A stretch of 64,000 bases of DNA from Methylobacterium sp. R2-1 (GCF_014191355.1 NZ_JACHWM010000006.1:1-64000), one strand, 5' to 3'; shown: positions 1-10,560, counted from the first letter of the stretch. Numbers and translations are program-made. The notes: generated by a model from the sequence alone, not told the origin.

Positions 1-401
1 ACCGAGAAGCGGTTCCGGTCACGGCCGAAGTCGACGTACTGGGCGTCGGCCTCGATACCGATCACGACGCCGGAGCCCGGGGTGAACTGGTAGTTGTAGC
101 CGATCTGACCACCGCCGACGAAGCCTTCGTCGCTGCGACGGTTGTTAAAGGCGATGGCAGCGATGCCGCCCGGAGCGACGAGGCCGCTGGCGGGGCCGAC
201 GCCGATCACGGTCGCGGCGTTGTTGTCGTCACCGGTGCCGAAGCCGTAACCGGCGTTGAAACCGGCGTAGAAGCCCGTCCAGGTGAAGACCGGCACCGGC
301 TGGAACACCGGCGGCGGCGCGGCGCGGCGCGGCAGGTCGGCGGCCGAGGCGGCCACGGTGGCGGCAACGAGCGCGCTCGAAGCGAGAAGCAGGCTTTTCA
401 T
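1..401 (-). CDS. Omp25/31-type outer-membrane beta-barrel porin (N-terminal part)
   Basis: Only the first ~133 residues are in the window; the gene continues beyond base 1. The translation starts MKSLLLASSALVAATVAASA followed by ADLP, a clear Sec signal peptide with an AXA cleavage site. After a Pro-rich linker comes FTWTGFYAGFNAGYGFG, the WTGFYxGxNxGYG strand typical of the Omp25/Omp31 surface-antigen family of Hyphomicrobiales, and then Gly/aromatic alternating strands (GFVGGGQIGYNYQ, GIEADAQY). It should sit in the outer membrane as a small 8-strand barrel. An AGGA Shine-Dalgarno lies about 8 bases before the ATG. The family is secure; the exact role (structural or diffusion) cannot be read from the sequence. 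Confidence 0.88.
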   Translation of the reverse strand, partial: MKSLLLASSALVAATVAASAADLPRRAAPPPVFQPVPVFTWTGFYAGFNAGYGFGTGDDNNAATVIGVGPASGLVAPGGIAAIAFNNRRSDEGFVGGGQIGYNYQFTPGSGVVIGIEADAQYVDFGRDRNRFS

Positions 402-755
402 CGTATCGTGTCCTGGTTTGGCGGGAGCCGGTGTTGGTGTGAAGTGGTCCGGGGGTCCTCCCCGGTATCCGTCGCCCTCCTGCGATGAAGCGATGAATGC
501 ACCGGAACCCGTCAACGAAAGGTGAAGCTTACCTGGTGATGAGCACTCGATCAGGCTCGATGTGTCATTGCGCACATCGACGGCTCGTCTTGTCGAAAAC
601 CAGCAACAGTCAAATCCCCGAGAGAAATTGGCTGGCAATACGGTTAATAACCTGTTACGCCGTCCTCGTAAGCACCCATTAACCTTGTTCGGGCGATCCT
701 CCGGCGTGCCGGCGTCCGATTCCGGAGCCGGCCGGCCCGATGGATTGCGCTGTTC
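402..755. other. Intergenic, no gene seen
   Basis: This is the divergent upstream region of the porin gene. It is less GC-rich than the flanks near 600-660. No convincing ORF, terminator or palindrome was found. It must contain the porin promoter, but no clear -35/-10 pair could be assigned. Confidence 0.5.
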
Positions 756-983
756 ATGTCCCTTGATTCCGGCTCGCCCAGACCGCGCGGTCCCCTTGGC
801 TGGTCGATCAAGATGGCGCTGATCGCTGGGCTCGGCGCCACGGCCCTCGCCCACCACATCGCCAAACCGGGCCAGCCCATGATCGACCCCGAGGTCACCG
901 GCTCGATCGGGATCAGGGCTCAGGCGACACGGCTCGATCCCTGCACGCTTCGCGGAAGCCTCGGTCAGACCGCGCGAAACTGA
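756..983 (+). CDS. Small hypothetical membrane-anchored protein with a TGSI motif
   Basis: This 75-codon ORF has a basic Pro-rich N-terminus, a short hydrophobic stretch (MALIAGLGATALA, residues 20-32) and then DPEVTGSIG. A TGSI/TGSV motif after a single hydrophobic segment recurs in small uncharacterised proteins of Methylobacterium and related genera; that statement is from memory of the group. No good Shine-Dalgarno precedes the ATG at 756 or the internal ATG at 813, so the start is uncertain. A chance ORF remains possible. Confidence 0.4.
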   Translation: MSLDSGSPRPRGPLGWSIKMALIAGLGATALAHHIAKPGQPMIDPEVTGSIGIRAQATRLDPCTLRGSLGQTARN

Positions 984-1284
984 CGCTCACGATCGCAGCC
1001 GGGCCGGCGCCCCGGACGGCATCCAGTCCATCCACGGGACGAAAACGGCGGTTCGGACGCGCTCGGGACGATCTCGGGATGCTTTGAGCGCAACCGTACC
1101 CGGCCCGTGCGGGAGGCGGATGCGCCAGCGCAGTCGATTGACAAGCAGGCAGAGCGGTCTAAGTGTCGCGCGCGTTCGGACGCGTGACGGCGTACCGCGC
1201 ACGGCTCTCGCGATCATCCGCCGGGCGCGAGCTCTGAGCCCCTGATCGGCCCACTCCACGCGCGCAAATGGTTTCCCACACCCG
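984..1284. other. Leader region of the DEAD-box helicase gene
   Basis: The region carries no supportable gene. A perfect -35-like TTGACA occurs at 1138-1143, but the best -10-like hexamer (TCTAAG, 1158-1163) is only 14 bases away, so a sigma-70 promoter is only tentative. Long untranslated leaders are common for cold-inducible RNA helicase genes, which would fit a start site near 1170, but no specific structure was identified. Confidence 0.3.
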
Positions 1285-2826
1285 ATGTCTTTCGCCGATC
1301 TTGGACTGAGTGACAAGGTACTCCAAGCCGTCTCCGCGGCCGGCTACACCGAGCCGACGCCGATCCAGGCCCAGGCGATCCCGCATGTGCTCGCCCGCCG
1401 CGACGTGCTCGGCATCGCCCAGACCGGCACCGGCAAGACCGCCGCCTTCACCCTGCCGATGCTGACCATGCTGGAGACCGGCCGCGCCCGGGCTCGCATG
1501 CCGCGTACGCTGATCCTGGAGCCGACCCGCGAGCTCGCGGCGCAGGTCGAGGAGAATTTCGAGCGCTACGGCACCAACCACAAGCTCAACGTGGCGCTGA
1601 TCATCGGCGGCGTCTCCTTCGCCGACCAGGACGCCAAGCTCACCCGCGGCACCGACGTGCTGATCGCGACGCCGGGACGGCTTCTCGACCATTTCGAGCG
1701 CGGCAAGCTGCTGCTCACCGGCGTCGAACTCCTCGTCATCGACGAGGCCGACCGGATGCTCGACATGGGCTTCATTCCCGATATCGAGCGCATCGTGAAG
1801 ATGGTGCCCTTCACGCGCCAGACGCTGTTCTTCTCCGCCACCATGCCGCCGGAGATCGAGCGGCTGGCGGACATGTTCCTGCACAACCCGCAGCGGGTCG
1901 AGGTGGCACGGCCCGCCTCCACCGCCACGACCATCGAGCAGCGCCTGGTGGCGACGGGGCCGGAGGGGCATGAGAAGCGCAAGGTGCTGCGCCATCTCAT
2001 CCGCTCGGCGAGCGAGCTGCAGAACGGCCTCATCTTCTGCAACCGCAAGCGCGACGTGGCGCTGCTGCAAAAGTCCCTGGCGAGTCACGGCTTCAACGTC
2101 GCCGCGCTCCACGGCGACATGGACCAGCGCGCCCGCACGGCCGCGCTCGACGGGTTCCGCAGTGGCGAGGTTCCTCTGCTCGTGGCCTCAGACGTCGCCG
2201 CCCGCGGCCTCGACATCCCCGCCGTCAGCCACGTCTTCAACTTCGACGTTCCGCATCATCCGGAGGACTACGTCCACCGGATCGGCCGCACCGGCCGCGC
2301 CGGGCGCTCCGGCCAAGCCTTCACCCTGGCGAGCCGCGCCGACGAGCGCTCGCTCGCGGCGATCGAGAGCCTGATCGGCCGGCCGATCGAGTGGCTCGAC
2401 GGCAACCTCACCTCCGTGCCCGACGATGCGGAGAGCGATGAGCCCCGCCGCCGTCGCGGAACCCGCCGGGCCAAGGGAAGCGAGAGGGGAAGCGAGAGGG
2501 GAAGCGAGAGGGGAAGCGAGAGGGGAACCGAGAGGAGCCCCGAGAAGGGAAGCGAGCGGGTGGCGGAGCGGCCGAGCGAGAGCCGTTCGCGCGGTGGTCG
2601 CCGCGCGGTCTCCGACCGCGGGCGCGGCGAGGATGCCCGCCGCGAGCCGATCCGCGAGCCGGAGCCGGTTTCCCCGGCCCGCGAGCCCGCCCGGAGCGCC
2701 CCCGAGCGCTCACGTTCCGAGCGCCGTCCCCCGCGCCGCGACGAGGACGACGATACGCCGGTCGGTCTCGGCTCGCACGTGCCGGCCTTCCTGCTGAAGC
2801 CGACCGGCTTCGGGAAGAGCAAGTAG
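1285..2826 (+). CDS. DEAD-box ATP-dependent RNA helicase
   Basis: A 513-residue superfamily 2 helicase of the RhlE/DeaD group that unwinds short RNA duplexes, probably in ribosome assembly or RNA decay. Motifs appear in order: Q motif (GYTEPTPIQ), motif I AQTGTGKT, Ia PTRELA, Ib TPGRLLD, II VIDEADRML, III SATMP, then the second RecA domain with ARGLDIP and VI HRIGRTGRAG. The core ends near residue 370. The last ~140 residues are an Arg/Glu/Ser-rich disordered tail with five tandem GSER-like units and RGG-like clusters, probably an RNA-binding extension. The ATG at 1285 begins MSFADLGLSDKV, the normal family start, although no strong ribosome-binding site precedes it. Confidence 0.95.
   Translation: MSFADLGLSDKVLQAVSAAGYTEPTPIQAQAIPHVLARRDVLGIAQTGTGKTAAFTLPMLTMLETGRARARMPRTLILEPTRELAAQVEENFERYGTNHKLNVALIIGGVSFADQDAKLTRGTDVLIATPGRLLDHFERGKLLLTGVELLVIDEADRMLDMGFIPDIERIVKMVPFTRQTLFFSATMPPEIERLADMFLHNPQRVEVARPASTATTIEQRLVATGPEGHEKRKVLRHLIRSASELQNGLIFCNRKRDVALLQKSLASHGFNVAALHGDMDQRARTAALDGFRSGEVPLLVASDVAARGLDIPAVSHVFNFDVPHHPEDYVHRIGRTGRAGRSGQAFTLASRADERSLAAIESLIGRPIEWLDGNLTSVPDDAESDEPRRRRGTRRAKGSERGSERGSERGSERGTERSPEKGSERVAERPSESRSRGGRRAVSDRGRGEDARREPIREPEPVSPAREPARSAPERSRSERRPPRRDEDDDTPVGLGSHVPAFLLKPTGFGKSK
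2476..2535 (+). repeat. 12-bp tandem repeat, five units, in the helicase tail
   Basis: The unit ggaagcgagagg is repeated four times exactly and once with one change (ggaaccgagagg), in frame, encoding GSER-GSER-GSER-GSER-GTER. The array keeps the reading frame at any copy number, so it is a likely site of length variation by slippage between strains. Confidence 0.9.
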
Positions 2827-2971
2827 CCGTCCCCGAACGTCACCGGTGAGAACGGCAGCGGCGGGCGTATTCTGTGCTCGCCTTAACGTCCTGGCGAGGT
2901 TCTGAAGCGACACTCCGGTGAAGCGGGCGACACGGGCGGTGGGCCCCGTCCGCAGGAGCCTACGTCACCGG

Positions 2972-4036
2972 ATGAGCCACGGCCCCGATCTCGACCGTGA
3001 TCGCAGTTTCGTGCTCGCGCAGCGCAGCTTCGAGCTGATGCGCGACTACTGCGCCTGCGCCACCCCGCGGGCCTACGCCGTGTGGTACCTCTACGTGTCC
3101 GGCACCCAGCCGCTGATGAACGACGCAATCAAGCGGCTCACCACGCAGAACGGCACGCTGACGAGCGCTGACATCGAAGGATTGCACGACGCCTACATCG
3201 ACGGGCGCCGCCTCGCCGTGGAGGTGGATCGGATGAATTCGAGCCTCATCGCCGAGGTCGAGGGCATCATGGAGATGATCGAAGTCTCGATCCGCTCCAC
3301 GACCCAGTACGGCGAGTCGCTCCAGGCCCTGTCGCAGGATATCGCCAACACGGCGACGACGCGGGCGCGCCTGCGTGAGGTCGTCACCACGATCATCGCC
3401 AATACCCGCGACGTGACCGCCAATAACCGCACGCTCGAAGCGCGGATGCGCGAGAGCCGCAGCGAGATCGAATCGCTGCGCGAGACGCTGGAGGCGGCCC
3501 GCCTGGAGAGCCTGACCGACGCCCTGACCGGCCTGGGCAACCGCAAGAGCTTCGAGACGGCGCTGCACCGGGCCTGCGGTGCGCCGGATGCCGGACGCCG
3601 GCCGACGAGCCTGATCGTCCTCGACATCGACTATTTCAAGCGCTTCAACGACCTCTACGGCCACCTGACCGGGGATCAGGTGCTGCGCCTCGTCGCCGTC
3701 GTCATGCGCGAGCATGTGGGGCAGCCGGGTGCGACGCTCGCCCGCTTCGGCGGCGAGGAATTCGGCATCGTCCTTCCGGAGACGGACCTGCCGGAGGCGC
3801 GCGCCGTCGCGGAACGGGTGCGCACCAGCGTGACCGGCCGCGAACTCGTGAAGCGGTCGACGGGAGAGTCGCTCGGCAAGGTTACCGTCTCGCTCGGCGT
3901 CGCGACCCGGCTTGAGGATGACAATGCCGTCTCGCTCCTGGAGCGGGCGGATGCCTGCCTGTTTGCCGCCAAGCGCGCCGGCCGCAACCGCACCCTCGAC
4001 GAGACAGAGGCAGCGGCCCTGCGCGACGTAGCCTGA
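2972..4036 (+). CDS. GGDEF-domain diguanylate cyclase
   Basis: Makes cyclic di-GMP from two GTP. The last ~180 residues form a GGDEF domain: DALTGLGNRKSFE at its start, DIDYFKRFND as the metal/nucleotide-binding strand, and an intact active site ARFGGEEFGIVLP. No RxxD inhibitory site is present five residues before GGEEF, so product inhibition through that site is unlikely. The N-terminal ~170 residues hold an uncharacterised helical domain (MRDYCACATPRAYAVWYLY) and a long coiled coil (about residues 120-180), with no membrane segment, so the enzyme is cytoplasmic. The ATG at 2972 is chosen because CAGGAG lies upstream; an in-frame GTG at 2918 is the alternative. Confidence 0.9.
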   Translation: MSHGPDLDRDRSFVLAQRSFELMRDYCACATPRAYAVWYLYVSGTQPLMNDAIKRLTTQNGTLTSADIEGLHDAYIDGRRLAVEVDRMNSSLIAEVEGIMEMIEVSIRSTTQYGESLQALSQDIANTATTRARLREVVTTIIANTRDVTANNRTLEARMRESRSEIESLRETLEAARLESLTDALTGLGNRKSFETALHRACGAPDAGRRPTSLIVLDIDYFKRFNDLYGHLTGDQVLRLVAVVMREHVGQPGATLARFGGEEFGIVLPETDLPEARAVAERVRTSVTGRELVKRSTGESLGKVTVSLGVATRLEDDNAVSLLERADACLFAAKRAGRNRTLDETEAAALRDVA

Positions 4037-4106
4037 GCCACAGGCAGGGACGGCGCCCGTCAACTGTGTCGCACCGATTGCCGCGACGGGCAGCCGCCCT
4101 CCCCGA

Positions 4107-4487
4107 TTAAGCCGGGGCGCCGGCCGCCAGGCGCTCCGGATTCGCGGGGGTGATCGCCACCGACTCACCGCAGCCGCAGGCCGAGGTCTGGTTCGGATTG
4201 TTGAACACGAACTGCGACGACAGCTTGGTCGTCTGGAAGTCCATCTCGGTGCCAAGCAGGAACAGCACCGCCTTGGGGTCGATGAACACGGTCACGCCCC
4301 GATCCTCGATCACGTCCTCGCCGGCCTTGCGCTCCTCGGCATATTCCATCGTGTAGGACATGCCGGCACAGCCGCCGTTCTTCACACCGACGCGAAGCCC
4401 CGCGATGGGGCGATCGGCATCGGCCATGATCGCTTTGATCCGATCCGCCGCGCGGTCGGTCAGCGTGATCACCTTGAAACCTGACAT
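4107..4487 (-). CDS. sufA: A-type Fe-S carrier protein SufA/HesB
   Basis: A 126-residue HesB/IscA/SufA family protein that receives Fe-S clusters from the SufBCD scaffold and passes them to apo-proteins. It has the three invariant cysteines: GGCAG (about residue 40) and the C-terminal CGCG pair. The start at 4487 is preceded by AGGAGAGAGA; the longer upstream extension has no homology. It is the last gene of the minus-strand suf operon, separated from sufT by ~470 bases that contain a Uma2 remnant on the other strand, so it may also have its own promoter. Confidence 0.95.
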   Translation of the reverse strand: MSGFKVITLTDRAADRIKAIMADADRPIAGLRVGVKNGGCAGMSYTMEYAEERKAGEDVIEDRGVTVFIDPKAVLFLLGTEMDFQTTKLSSQFVFNNPNQTSACGCGESVAITPANPERLAAGAPA

Positions 4488-4662
4488 CGTGGTCTCTCTC
4501 CTGCGGCCGGGTTCAAGGCCCGGGCGGGTGAGTCTTTCGTGGGTCTTCAAGAGATAAGCACTCCTCCACCGCTGGTCCACCGGGACCCTCGACGCACGGG
4601 TCGATTGCCGCGCGCTATGCTGAATCGGTGACGGAGGATGCGATGGCCGAGCAAGGCGGCGG

Positions 4663-4908
4663 ATGACGCCGGAAGAGTTCTTCGCGTGGCAGCTTCATCA
4701 AGAGGAATGCTACGAACTCGTCGGCGGCGTGCCAGTCCTGCGCCGCCGTGATGCCCGGCAGCAGCACGACCCGGCCACCGTCAACATCATCGTTTCGCTG
4801 CACACGCAACTGCGCGGCTCGGGCTGCCGGCCGATGACGGCAGACATCTATGACGGATTGACGTTCGGACCGCGATGGGATCCTGCCGGCACCCCGCCGG
4901 AGGGCTGA
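4663..4908 (+). pseudogene. Internally deleted Uma2-family (DUF820) nuclease remnant
   Basis: The first ~62 residues (MTPEEFFAWQLHQEECYEL to LRGSGCRPMTADI) match the N-terminus of Uma2-family putative endonucleases, which are about 190 residues long and multicopy in Methylobacterium. Directly after TADI the sequence becomes YDGLTFGPRW and ends, resembling the C-terminal tail of the family. The central ~100 residues carrying the PD-(D/E)XK-type catalytic core are missing, consistent with an in-frame internal deletion. It lies on the opposite strand between sufA and sufT. The family match is from recognition of the sequence and was not searched. Confidence 0.7.
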
Positions 4909-4957
4909 AGCGCGCCGACCTTGCAGAGGCCGCAAGGCCGACCGATTGGACGGTCCC

Positions 4958-5341
4958 TTACCACATATCCAGCGCGACGCGGGCCTCGTCGGACATCCGG
5001 CTCTGGTCCCACGGCGGGTCGAACACCATCGTGACGGAGCAGGACTGCACGCCGGGTACGGCCGAGACCGCGTTCTCGACCCAGCCCGGCATCTCGCCGG
5101 CCACGGGACAGCCCGGAGCGGTCAGGGTCATGTCGATCAGAACGCGCCGGTCGTCCTCGATCTGCACCCGGTAGATCAGGCCGAGCTCGTAGATGTCGGC
5201 GGGAATCTCGGGATCGTAGACGGATTTCAGCGCGGCGACGATGTCGTCGGTGAGGCGGTCGATCTCTTCCGCGGGAATCGCGGAGGCCGCCGCGAGGGCG
5301 GGGGTGTTGGTGCCCCCGGTGATGGTGGCGTCGGTGCTCAT
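4958..5341 (-). CDS. sufT: SUF system accessory protein SufT (MIP18/DUF59 family)
   Basis: This 127-residue protein has the DUF59 signature: DIVAALKSVYDPEIPADIYELGLIY, then TLTAPGCPVAGEMP with the conserved cysteine, then FDPPWDQSRMSDEAR. SufT helps Fe-S cluster maturation, especially under high demand. The start at 5341 has GGAAGGAG eight bases upstream. It sits ~50 bases after sufS in the same direction. The first ~20 residues (Ala/Thr-rich) are not part of the domain. Confidence 0.93.
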   Translation of the reverse strand: MSTDATITGGTNTPALAAASAIPAEEIDRLTDDIVAALKSVYDPEIPADIYELGLIYRVQIEDDRRVLIDMTLTAPGCPVAGEMPGWVENAVSAVPGVQSCSVTMVFDPPWDQSRMSDEARVALDMW

Positions 5342-5392
5342 CGGATCACTCCTTCCGGCCTCCGTCCACGGCGGCCGAAACTCCTAAAAGAA

Positions 5393-6637
5393 TCAGGCGA
5401 ACAGCATCTCGGCCTTGGCCAGCGCCTCGGCGAGGGCGTCAATCTCTGCGGTCGTATTATACAGACCGAACGAGGCGCGACAGGTCGAGGTCACGCCGAA
5501 GCGCGTGAGCAGGGGCATGGCGCAGTGGGTGCCCGCCCGCACCGCCACACCCTGGCGGTCGATCACGGTGGCGATGTCGTGGGCGTGCGCGCCCTTCACC
5601 TCGAAGGCGATGACGCCGCCCTTGTCGCGGGAATTGCCGATCTGGCGGATCGAATTCATCGCGCCGAGACGCTCCTGCGCGTAGGCGGTCAGCATCGCCT
5701 CGTGCGCGGCGATGTTTTCGCGGCCGAGATCCATCATGAATTCCAGCGCCGCGCCGAGGCCGACCGCCTCGATGATCGCCGGCGTGCCCGCCTCGAAGCG
5801 GTGCGGCGGGTCGTTGTAGCTGATCGCGTCCTGCGTCACCGTGCGGATCATCTCGCCGCCGCCCTGATAGGGCGGCAGCCGGTCCAACCACTCCTTCTTG
5901 CCGTAGAGCACGCCGATGCCGGTCGGCCCGTAGACCTTGTGGCCGGTGAAGACGAAGAAGTCGCAGTCGAGTGCGCGCACGTCGATCGGGCGATGCACCG
6001 CGCTCTGCGCGCCGTCGAGCAGCACCGGCACGCCGTGGGCATGGGCGATGCGCACGATCTCCTCCGCCGGCGTCACCGTGCCGAGCACGTTCGACATGTG
6101 GGTGATCGCCACCATCTTGGTGCGCGGCGTGAAGAGCTTCTCGTACTCCTCGACCAGGAAGTTGCCGTCGTCATCGACCGGCGCCCACTTGATGACGGCG
6201 CCGCGCCGCTCGCGCAGAAAATGCCAGGGCACGATGTTGGAGTGGTGCTCCATGATCGAGAGGATGATCTCGTCCCCCTCCCCGATCAGGCCCGCCCAGC
6301 CCATGGAGGAGGCCACGAGGTTGTAGGCCTCGGTGGCGTTGCGGGTGAAGATGATCTCGTCGGTCGAGGCGGCGTTGAGGAACTGGCGCGTGGTCTCGCG
6401 CGCACCCTCGAAACCCTCGGTCGCGGCATTGGCCATGTAGTGCAAGCCGCGATGGACGTTGGCGTAGCCGGTCTCCATGCAGGAAACCATCGCGTCGATG
6501 ACCCGCTTGGGCTTTTGCGACGAGGCGGCGTTGTCGAGATAGACCAGCGGCTTACCGTAGACTTTTTCCGAGAGGATCGGGAATTGCCTCCGGATCGCCT
6601 CGACGTCGTAGGGAGTGGCGGGGACGGGTGCGTTCAT
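5393..6637 (-). CDS. sufS: SUF-type cysteine desulfurase SufS (group II)
   Basis: A PLP enzyme that removes sulfur from L-cysteine to supply SufBCD. At 414 residues it matches the family length. FTGHKVYGPTGIGVLYG contains the PLP lysine, and the catalytic cysteine is in VRAGTHCAMPLL (about residue 372), the RxGxHCA context of group II desulfurases. NAASSQKP and HRGLHYMANAAT are SufS signatures. The start MNAPVPATPYDVEAIRR at 6637 is chosen for homology, with AAGG about ten bases before it; an in-frame ATG at 6673 is possible. This operon also has a second, IscS-like desulfurase at its 5' end. Confidence 0.95.
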   Translation of the reverse strand: MNAPVPATPYDVEAIRRQFPILSEKVYGKPLVYLDNAASSQKPKRVIDAMVSCMETGYANVHRGLHYMANAATEGFEGARETTRQFLNAASTDEIIFTRNATEAYNLVASSMGWAGLIGEGDEIILSIMEHHSNIVPWHFLRERRGAVIKWAPVDDDGNFLVEEYEKLFTPRTKMVAITHMSNVLGTVTPAEEIVRIAHAHGVPVLLDGAQSAVHRPIDVRALDCDFFVFTGHKVYGPTGIGVLYGKKEWLDRLPPYQGGGEMIRTVTQDAISYNDPPHRFEAGTPAIIEAVGLGAALEFMMDLGRENIAAHEAMLTAYAQERLGAMNSIRQIGNSRDKGGVIAFEVKGAHAHDIATVIDRQGVAVRAGTHCAMPLLTRFGVTSTCRASFGLYNTTAEIDALAEALAKAEMLFA

Positions 6638-6743
6638 GTTCGCGACCTTGGATCCTGTGCTGTCCGGGTCCATCGCCGCCCGCCGGAACAGGTTCGGCGC
6701 CAATGAGCTTGGCCGGTTCCTCGGGAGGAACCGGCCAGCAGGG

Positions 6744-8066
6744 TCAGCCGCGCGCCGCCAGCCAAGCCTCGATCCCACCGATCAGCGCGTCGCGCGCGCC
6801 CTCGTGCGTGACCGTCTCCACCGCCTCGCCGACGAAGGCCTGAACCAGCAGGCTCTCGGCGGTGGCGCGCGGCAAGCCGCGGGCCATGAGGTAGAACAGC
6901 AGGTCCTCGTCCGGCGCGCCGCAGGTGGCGCCGTGGCCGCAGGCGACGTCGTCGGCGAAGATCTCCAGCTCCGGCTTGTTCATCATCTGACCATCATCGG
7001 TCAGGAGCAGGCAGTCGGACTTCATCTTGCCGTCGGTCTGCTGCGCGACCTGACGGACGATGATCTTGCCCTGGAACACGCCGGTGGAATCGCCGTCGAT
7101 CACCGTCTTGAACATCTCGCGGCCAACGCCGCCCGTCGCCGCGTGGTCGGCGAGCAGGGTCGAATCCGCGAGTTGGCCGTGGCCGAGCAGCGTCGCGCCG
7201 TTGACCACGGCGTTGGCGTCCTCGCCCGCGACGTGCAGGTAGATCTGGTGACGCGAGAGCTTGGCGCCGGTGACGAGATTGACGGTTTCGAGCTGCGCCC
7301 GAGCGTCGAGCCGCACCGACAGCGTCGAGAGAGCGATGGCCGCGTCGCCTTCCCGGTTGAGACGGGTGTGGCGGAAGGCGGCCTCGGCGCCGATATGCAC
7401 GTCGAGCGCGTCGTTGGGCTGGTAGGTCAGCCCGGACGGTCCCTCGTGGCTCTCCAGCAGGAAGAACTCCGCGCCGGCGCCGATATCGACCAGCACGCGG
7501 GTCGCGGTCGAGAAGGCGGCCTCACCCATGCCGACGAAGCGCAGGTGCAGCGGCGTCGCCGGCTTGGCGCCGGGGACGACCGAGATCAGTGCGCCATCGG
7601 CCAGGAAGGCGGTGTTGAGCTGATAGATCGGGTTCTCGCGCACCTGCTCGACGGGGGCCAGAAGCTTGAGGCGCGCATCGCCCTTTCCCATCGCCTCGTT
7701 GAGCGGCGTGACCGTCACGCCCTCGGGCACCCGATCGAGATCCGACAGGGCGGCGACGAGGTGGCCGTTGACGAAGGTGAGGCGGACGGCCTCGACCCCG
7801 TTGAAGCCCGTGGCCCCGGCGACGGCGGCCCGGGCCGCGTCCTCGCTCGGCGCCTCGGCGGGCGGCGCGGCCTCGGTGATGGCGGCGCGCAGGTCGGTGT
7901 ACTTGAACGCCTCGACCCGGCGGCTCGGCAGGCCGGTCGCCTCGAAGAAGCGGAACGCCTCCTCGCGGCTGATCGCCTGCTCGCTGGCGAAGCCTTTCCG
8001 CGCGGACTCGAAGAGTTTGGAGAGGCCGGCCTCGGCGGGGGAGCGGAGATTGGTGACGTCGGCCAT
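6744..8066 (-). CDS. sufD: Fe-S assembly scaffold subunit SufD
   Basis: A 440-residue SufBD-family protein that pairs with SufB and two SufC to form the SufBC2D scaffold. The beta-helix core and C-terminal segment carry the family motif (DDVACGHGATCGAPDEDLLFYLMARGL), with the conserved His near the C-terminus where clusters are assembled with SufB. The ATG overlaps the sufC stop by one base (TGATG), a sign of translational coupling; a GTG just upstream is in frame but less likely. About 107 bases separate it from sufS. Confidence 0.95.
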   Translation of the reverse strand: MADVTNLRSPAEAGLSKLFESARKGFASEQAISREEAFRFFEATGLPSRRVEAFKYTDLRAAITEAAPPAEAPSEDAARAAVAGATGFNGVEAVRLTFVNGHLVAALSDLDRVPEGVTVTPLNEAMGKGDARLKLLAPVEQVRENPIYQLNTAFLADGALISVVPGAKPATPLHLRFVGMGEAAFSTATRVLVDIGAGAEFFLLESHEGPSGLTYQPNDALDVHIGAEAAFRHTRLNREGDAAIALSTLSVRLDARAQLETVNLVTGAKLSRHQIYLHVAGEDANAVVNGATLLGHGQLADSTLLADHAATGGVGREMFKTVIDGDSTGVFQGKIIVRQVAQQTDGKMKSDCLLLTDDGQMMNKPELEIFADDVACGHGATCGAPDEDLLFYLMARGLPRATAESLLVQAFVGEAVETVTHEGARDALIGGIEAWLAARG

Positions 8067-8818
8067 CACGCAGCCTCGCTCGTGCGGTATTCGGCGTAGC
8101 CGGAGGCTTCGAGTTCCAGCGCCAGCTCCTTGCCGCCGGTCTTCACGATCTGGCCCTTCGACATGACGTGCACGGTGTCGGGCACGATGTGGTTGAGGAG
8201 CCGCTGATAGTGGGTGATGACGAGGAAGGAGCGTCCTTCGGCGCGCAGCGCGTTCACACCCTCGGAGACGATGCGCAGCGCGTCGATGTCGAGGCCGGAA
8301 TCGGTCTCGTCGAGCACGCAGAACTTCGGCTGCAAGAGCGCCATCTGGAGGATCTCCATGCGCTTCTTCTCGCCGCCGGAGAAGCCGACGTTGAGTGCGC
8401 GCTTGAGCATCTCCTTGTTGATCTCGAGCTTGTCGGCCGCCGCGTTCACCGCGCGGATGAAGTCGGGAGTCGAGAGCTCGTCCTCGCCGCGGGCCTTGCG
8501 CTGCGCGTTGAGGCAGGCCTTGAGGAAGGTCATGGTGCCGACGCCGGGGATCTCCAACGGGTACTGGAAGGCCAGAAAGATGCCGGCGGCGGCGCGCTCG
8601 TCGGCCGCCATCTCCAGCACGTTCTGGCCGTCGAGCAGGATCTCGCCGTCGAGAACCTCGTAGTCCTCCTTACCGGCGATGACGTAGGAGAGCGTCGACT
8701 TGCCTGACCCGTTCGGGCCCATGATCGCGGCGACTTCGCCGTCGTTCACGGTGAGGTTCAGGCCGTTGAGGATGCGGTTGTCCTCGATCTGCACGACGAG
8801 GTTCTTGATCTCAAGCAT
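8066..8818 (-). CDS. sufC: Fe-S assembly ATPase SufC
   Basis: This 250-residue ABC-type ATPase powers the SufBC2D complex. It has Walker [10 protein letters not shown] (residues ~34-42), Q-loop [12 protein letters not shown], the signature [14 protein letters not shown] and Walker [13 protein letters not shown], whose DETDSGLD form distinguishes SufC from transport ATPases. It lacks membrane segments. Its stop overlaps the sufD start, and the small Cys-pair gene lies 15 bases upstream. Confidence 0.97.
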   Translation of the reverse strand: MLEIKNLVVQIEDNRILNGLNLTVNDGEVAAIMGPNGSGKSTLSYVIAGKEDYEVLDGEILLDGQNVLEMAADERAAAGIFLAFQYPLEIPGVGTMTFLKACLNAQRKARGEDELSTPDFIRAVNAAADKLEINKEMLKRALNVGFSGGEKKRMEILQMALLQPKFCVLDETDSGLDIDALRIVSEGVNALRAEGRSFLVITHYQRLLNHIVPDTVHVMSKGQIVKTGGKELALELEASGYAEYRTSEAA

Positions 8819-8833
8819 GTTCGTCCAAGTCCT

Positions 8834-9090
8834 TCAAAACCATTCCTGATGCATCGCCCGCAGGAAGGTGACACTCCCGGCCGGATAGCCGGACAGGTCA
8901 CCGATCACTGCGTCGATGCCGCACCGGGGGCACAGAGCGGTCGCGTCCTCGTCGATCCACTCCGCGATCTCATCCGGGGCGAAGACTTCCAGGCAGTAGA
9001 AGCAGCCGCACGCGGCGCTGCTTCTCACCTCTCCGGCGTGCCGCGCACTGTGCCGGTGGGCGGCACGCAGTACGTCCGTGTCGAAGCTCG

Positions 9091-9094
<4 letters not shown>
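8834..9094 (-). CDS. Small Cys-pair (zinc-ribbon-like) protein embedded in the suf operon
   Basis: About 86 residues: a helical start ([19 protein letters not shown]), then [22 protein letters not shown], then [13 protein letters not shown]. The CxxC...CPxCG arrangement suggests a zinc ribbon and matches a conserved family of small cytoplasmic proteins with no known function that I recognise. The homologous part begins almost exactly at the sufB stop codon, but no in-frame ATG, GTG or TTG exists there. The only candidate is CTG at 9092-9094, overlapping the sufB TGA. Otherwise translation would have to begin far inside sufB (ATG at 9340) with a compositionally implausible leader. It may be made by stop-restart coupling with sufB. 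A role in Fe-S assembly is only suggested by location. Confidence 0.75.

Positions 9095-10560
<1,466 letters not shown>

Noticed and set aside
1138-1163. TTGACA as a sigma-70 promoter for the helicase
   Set aside because: The best -10 is at 14-base spacing and poor; kept only as a remark in the leader entry.
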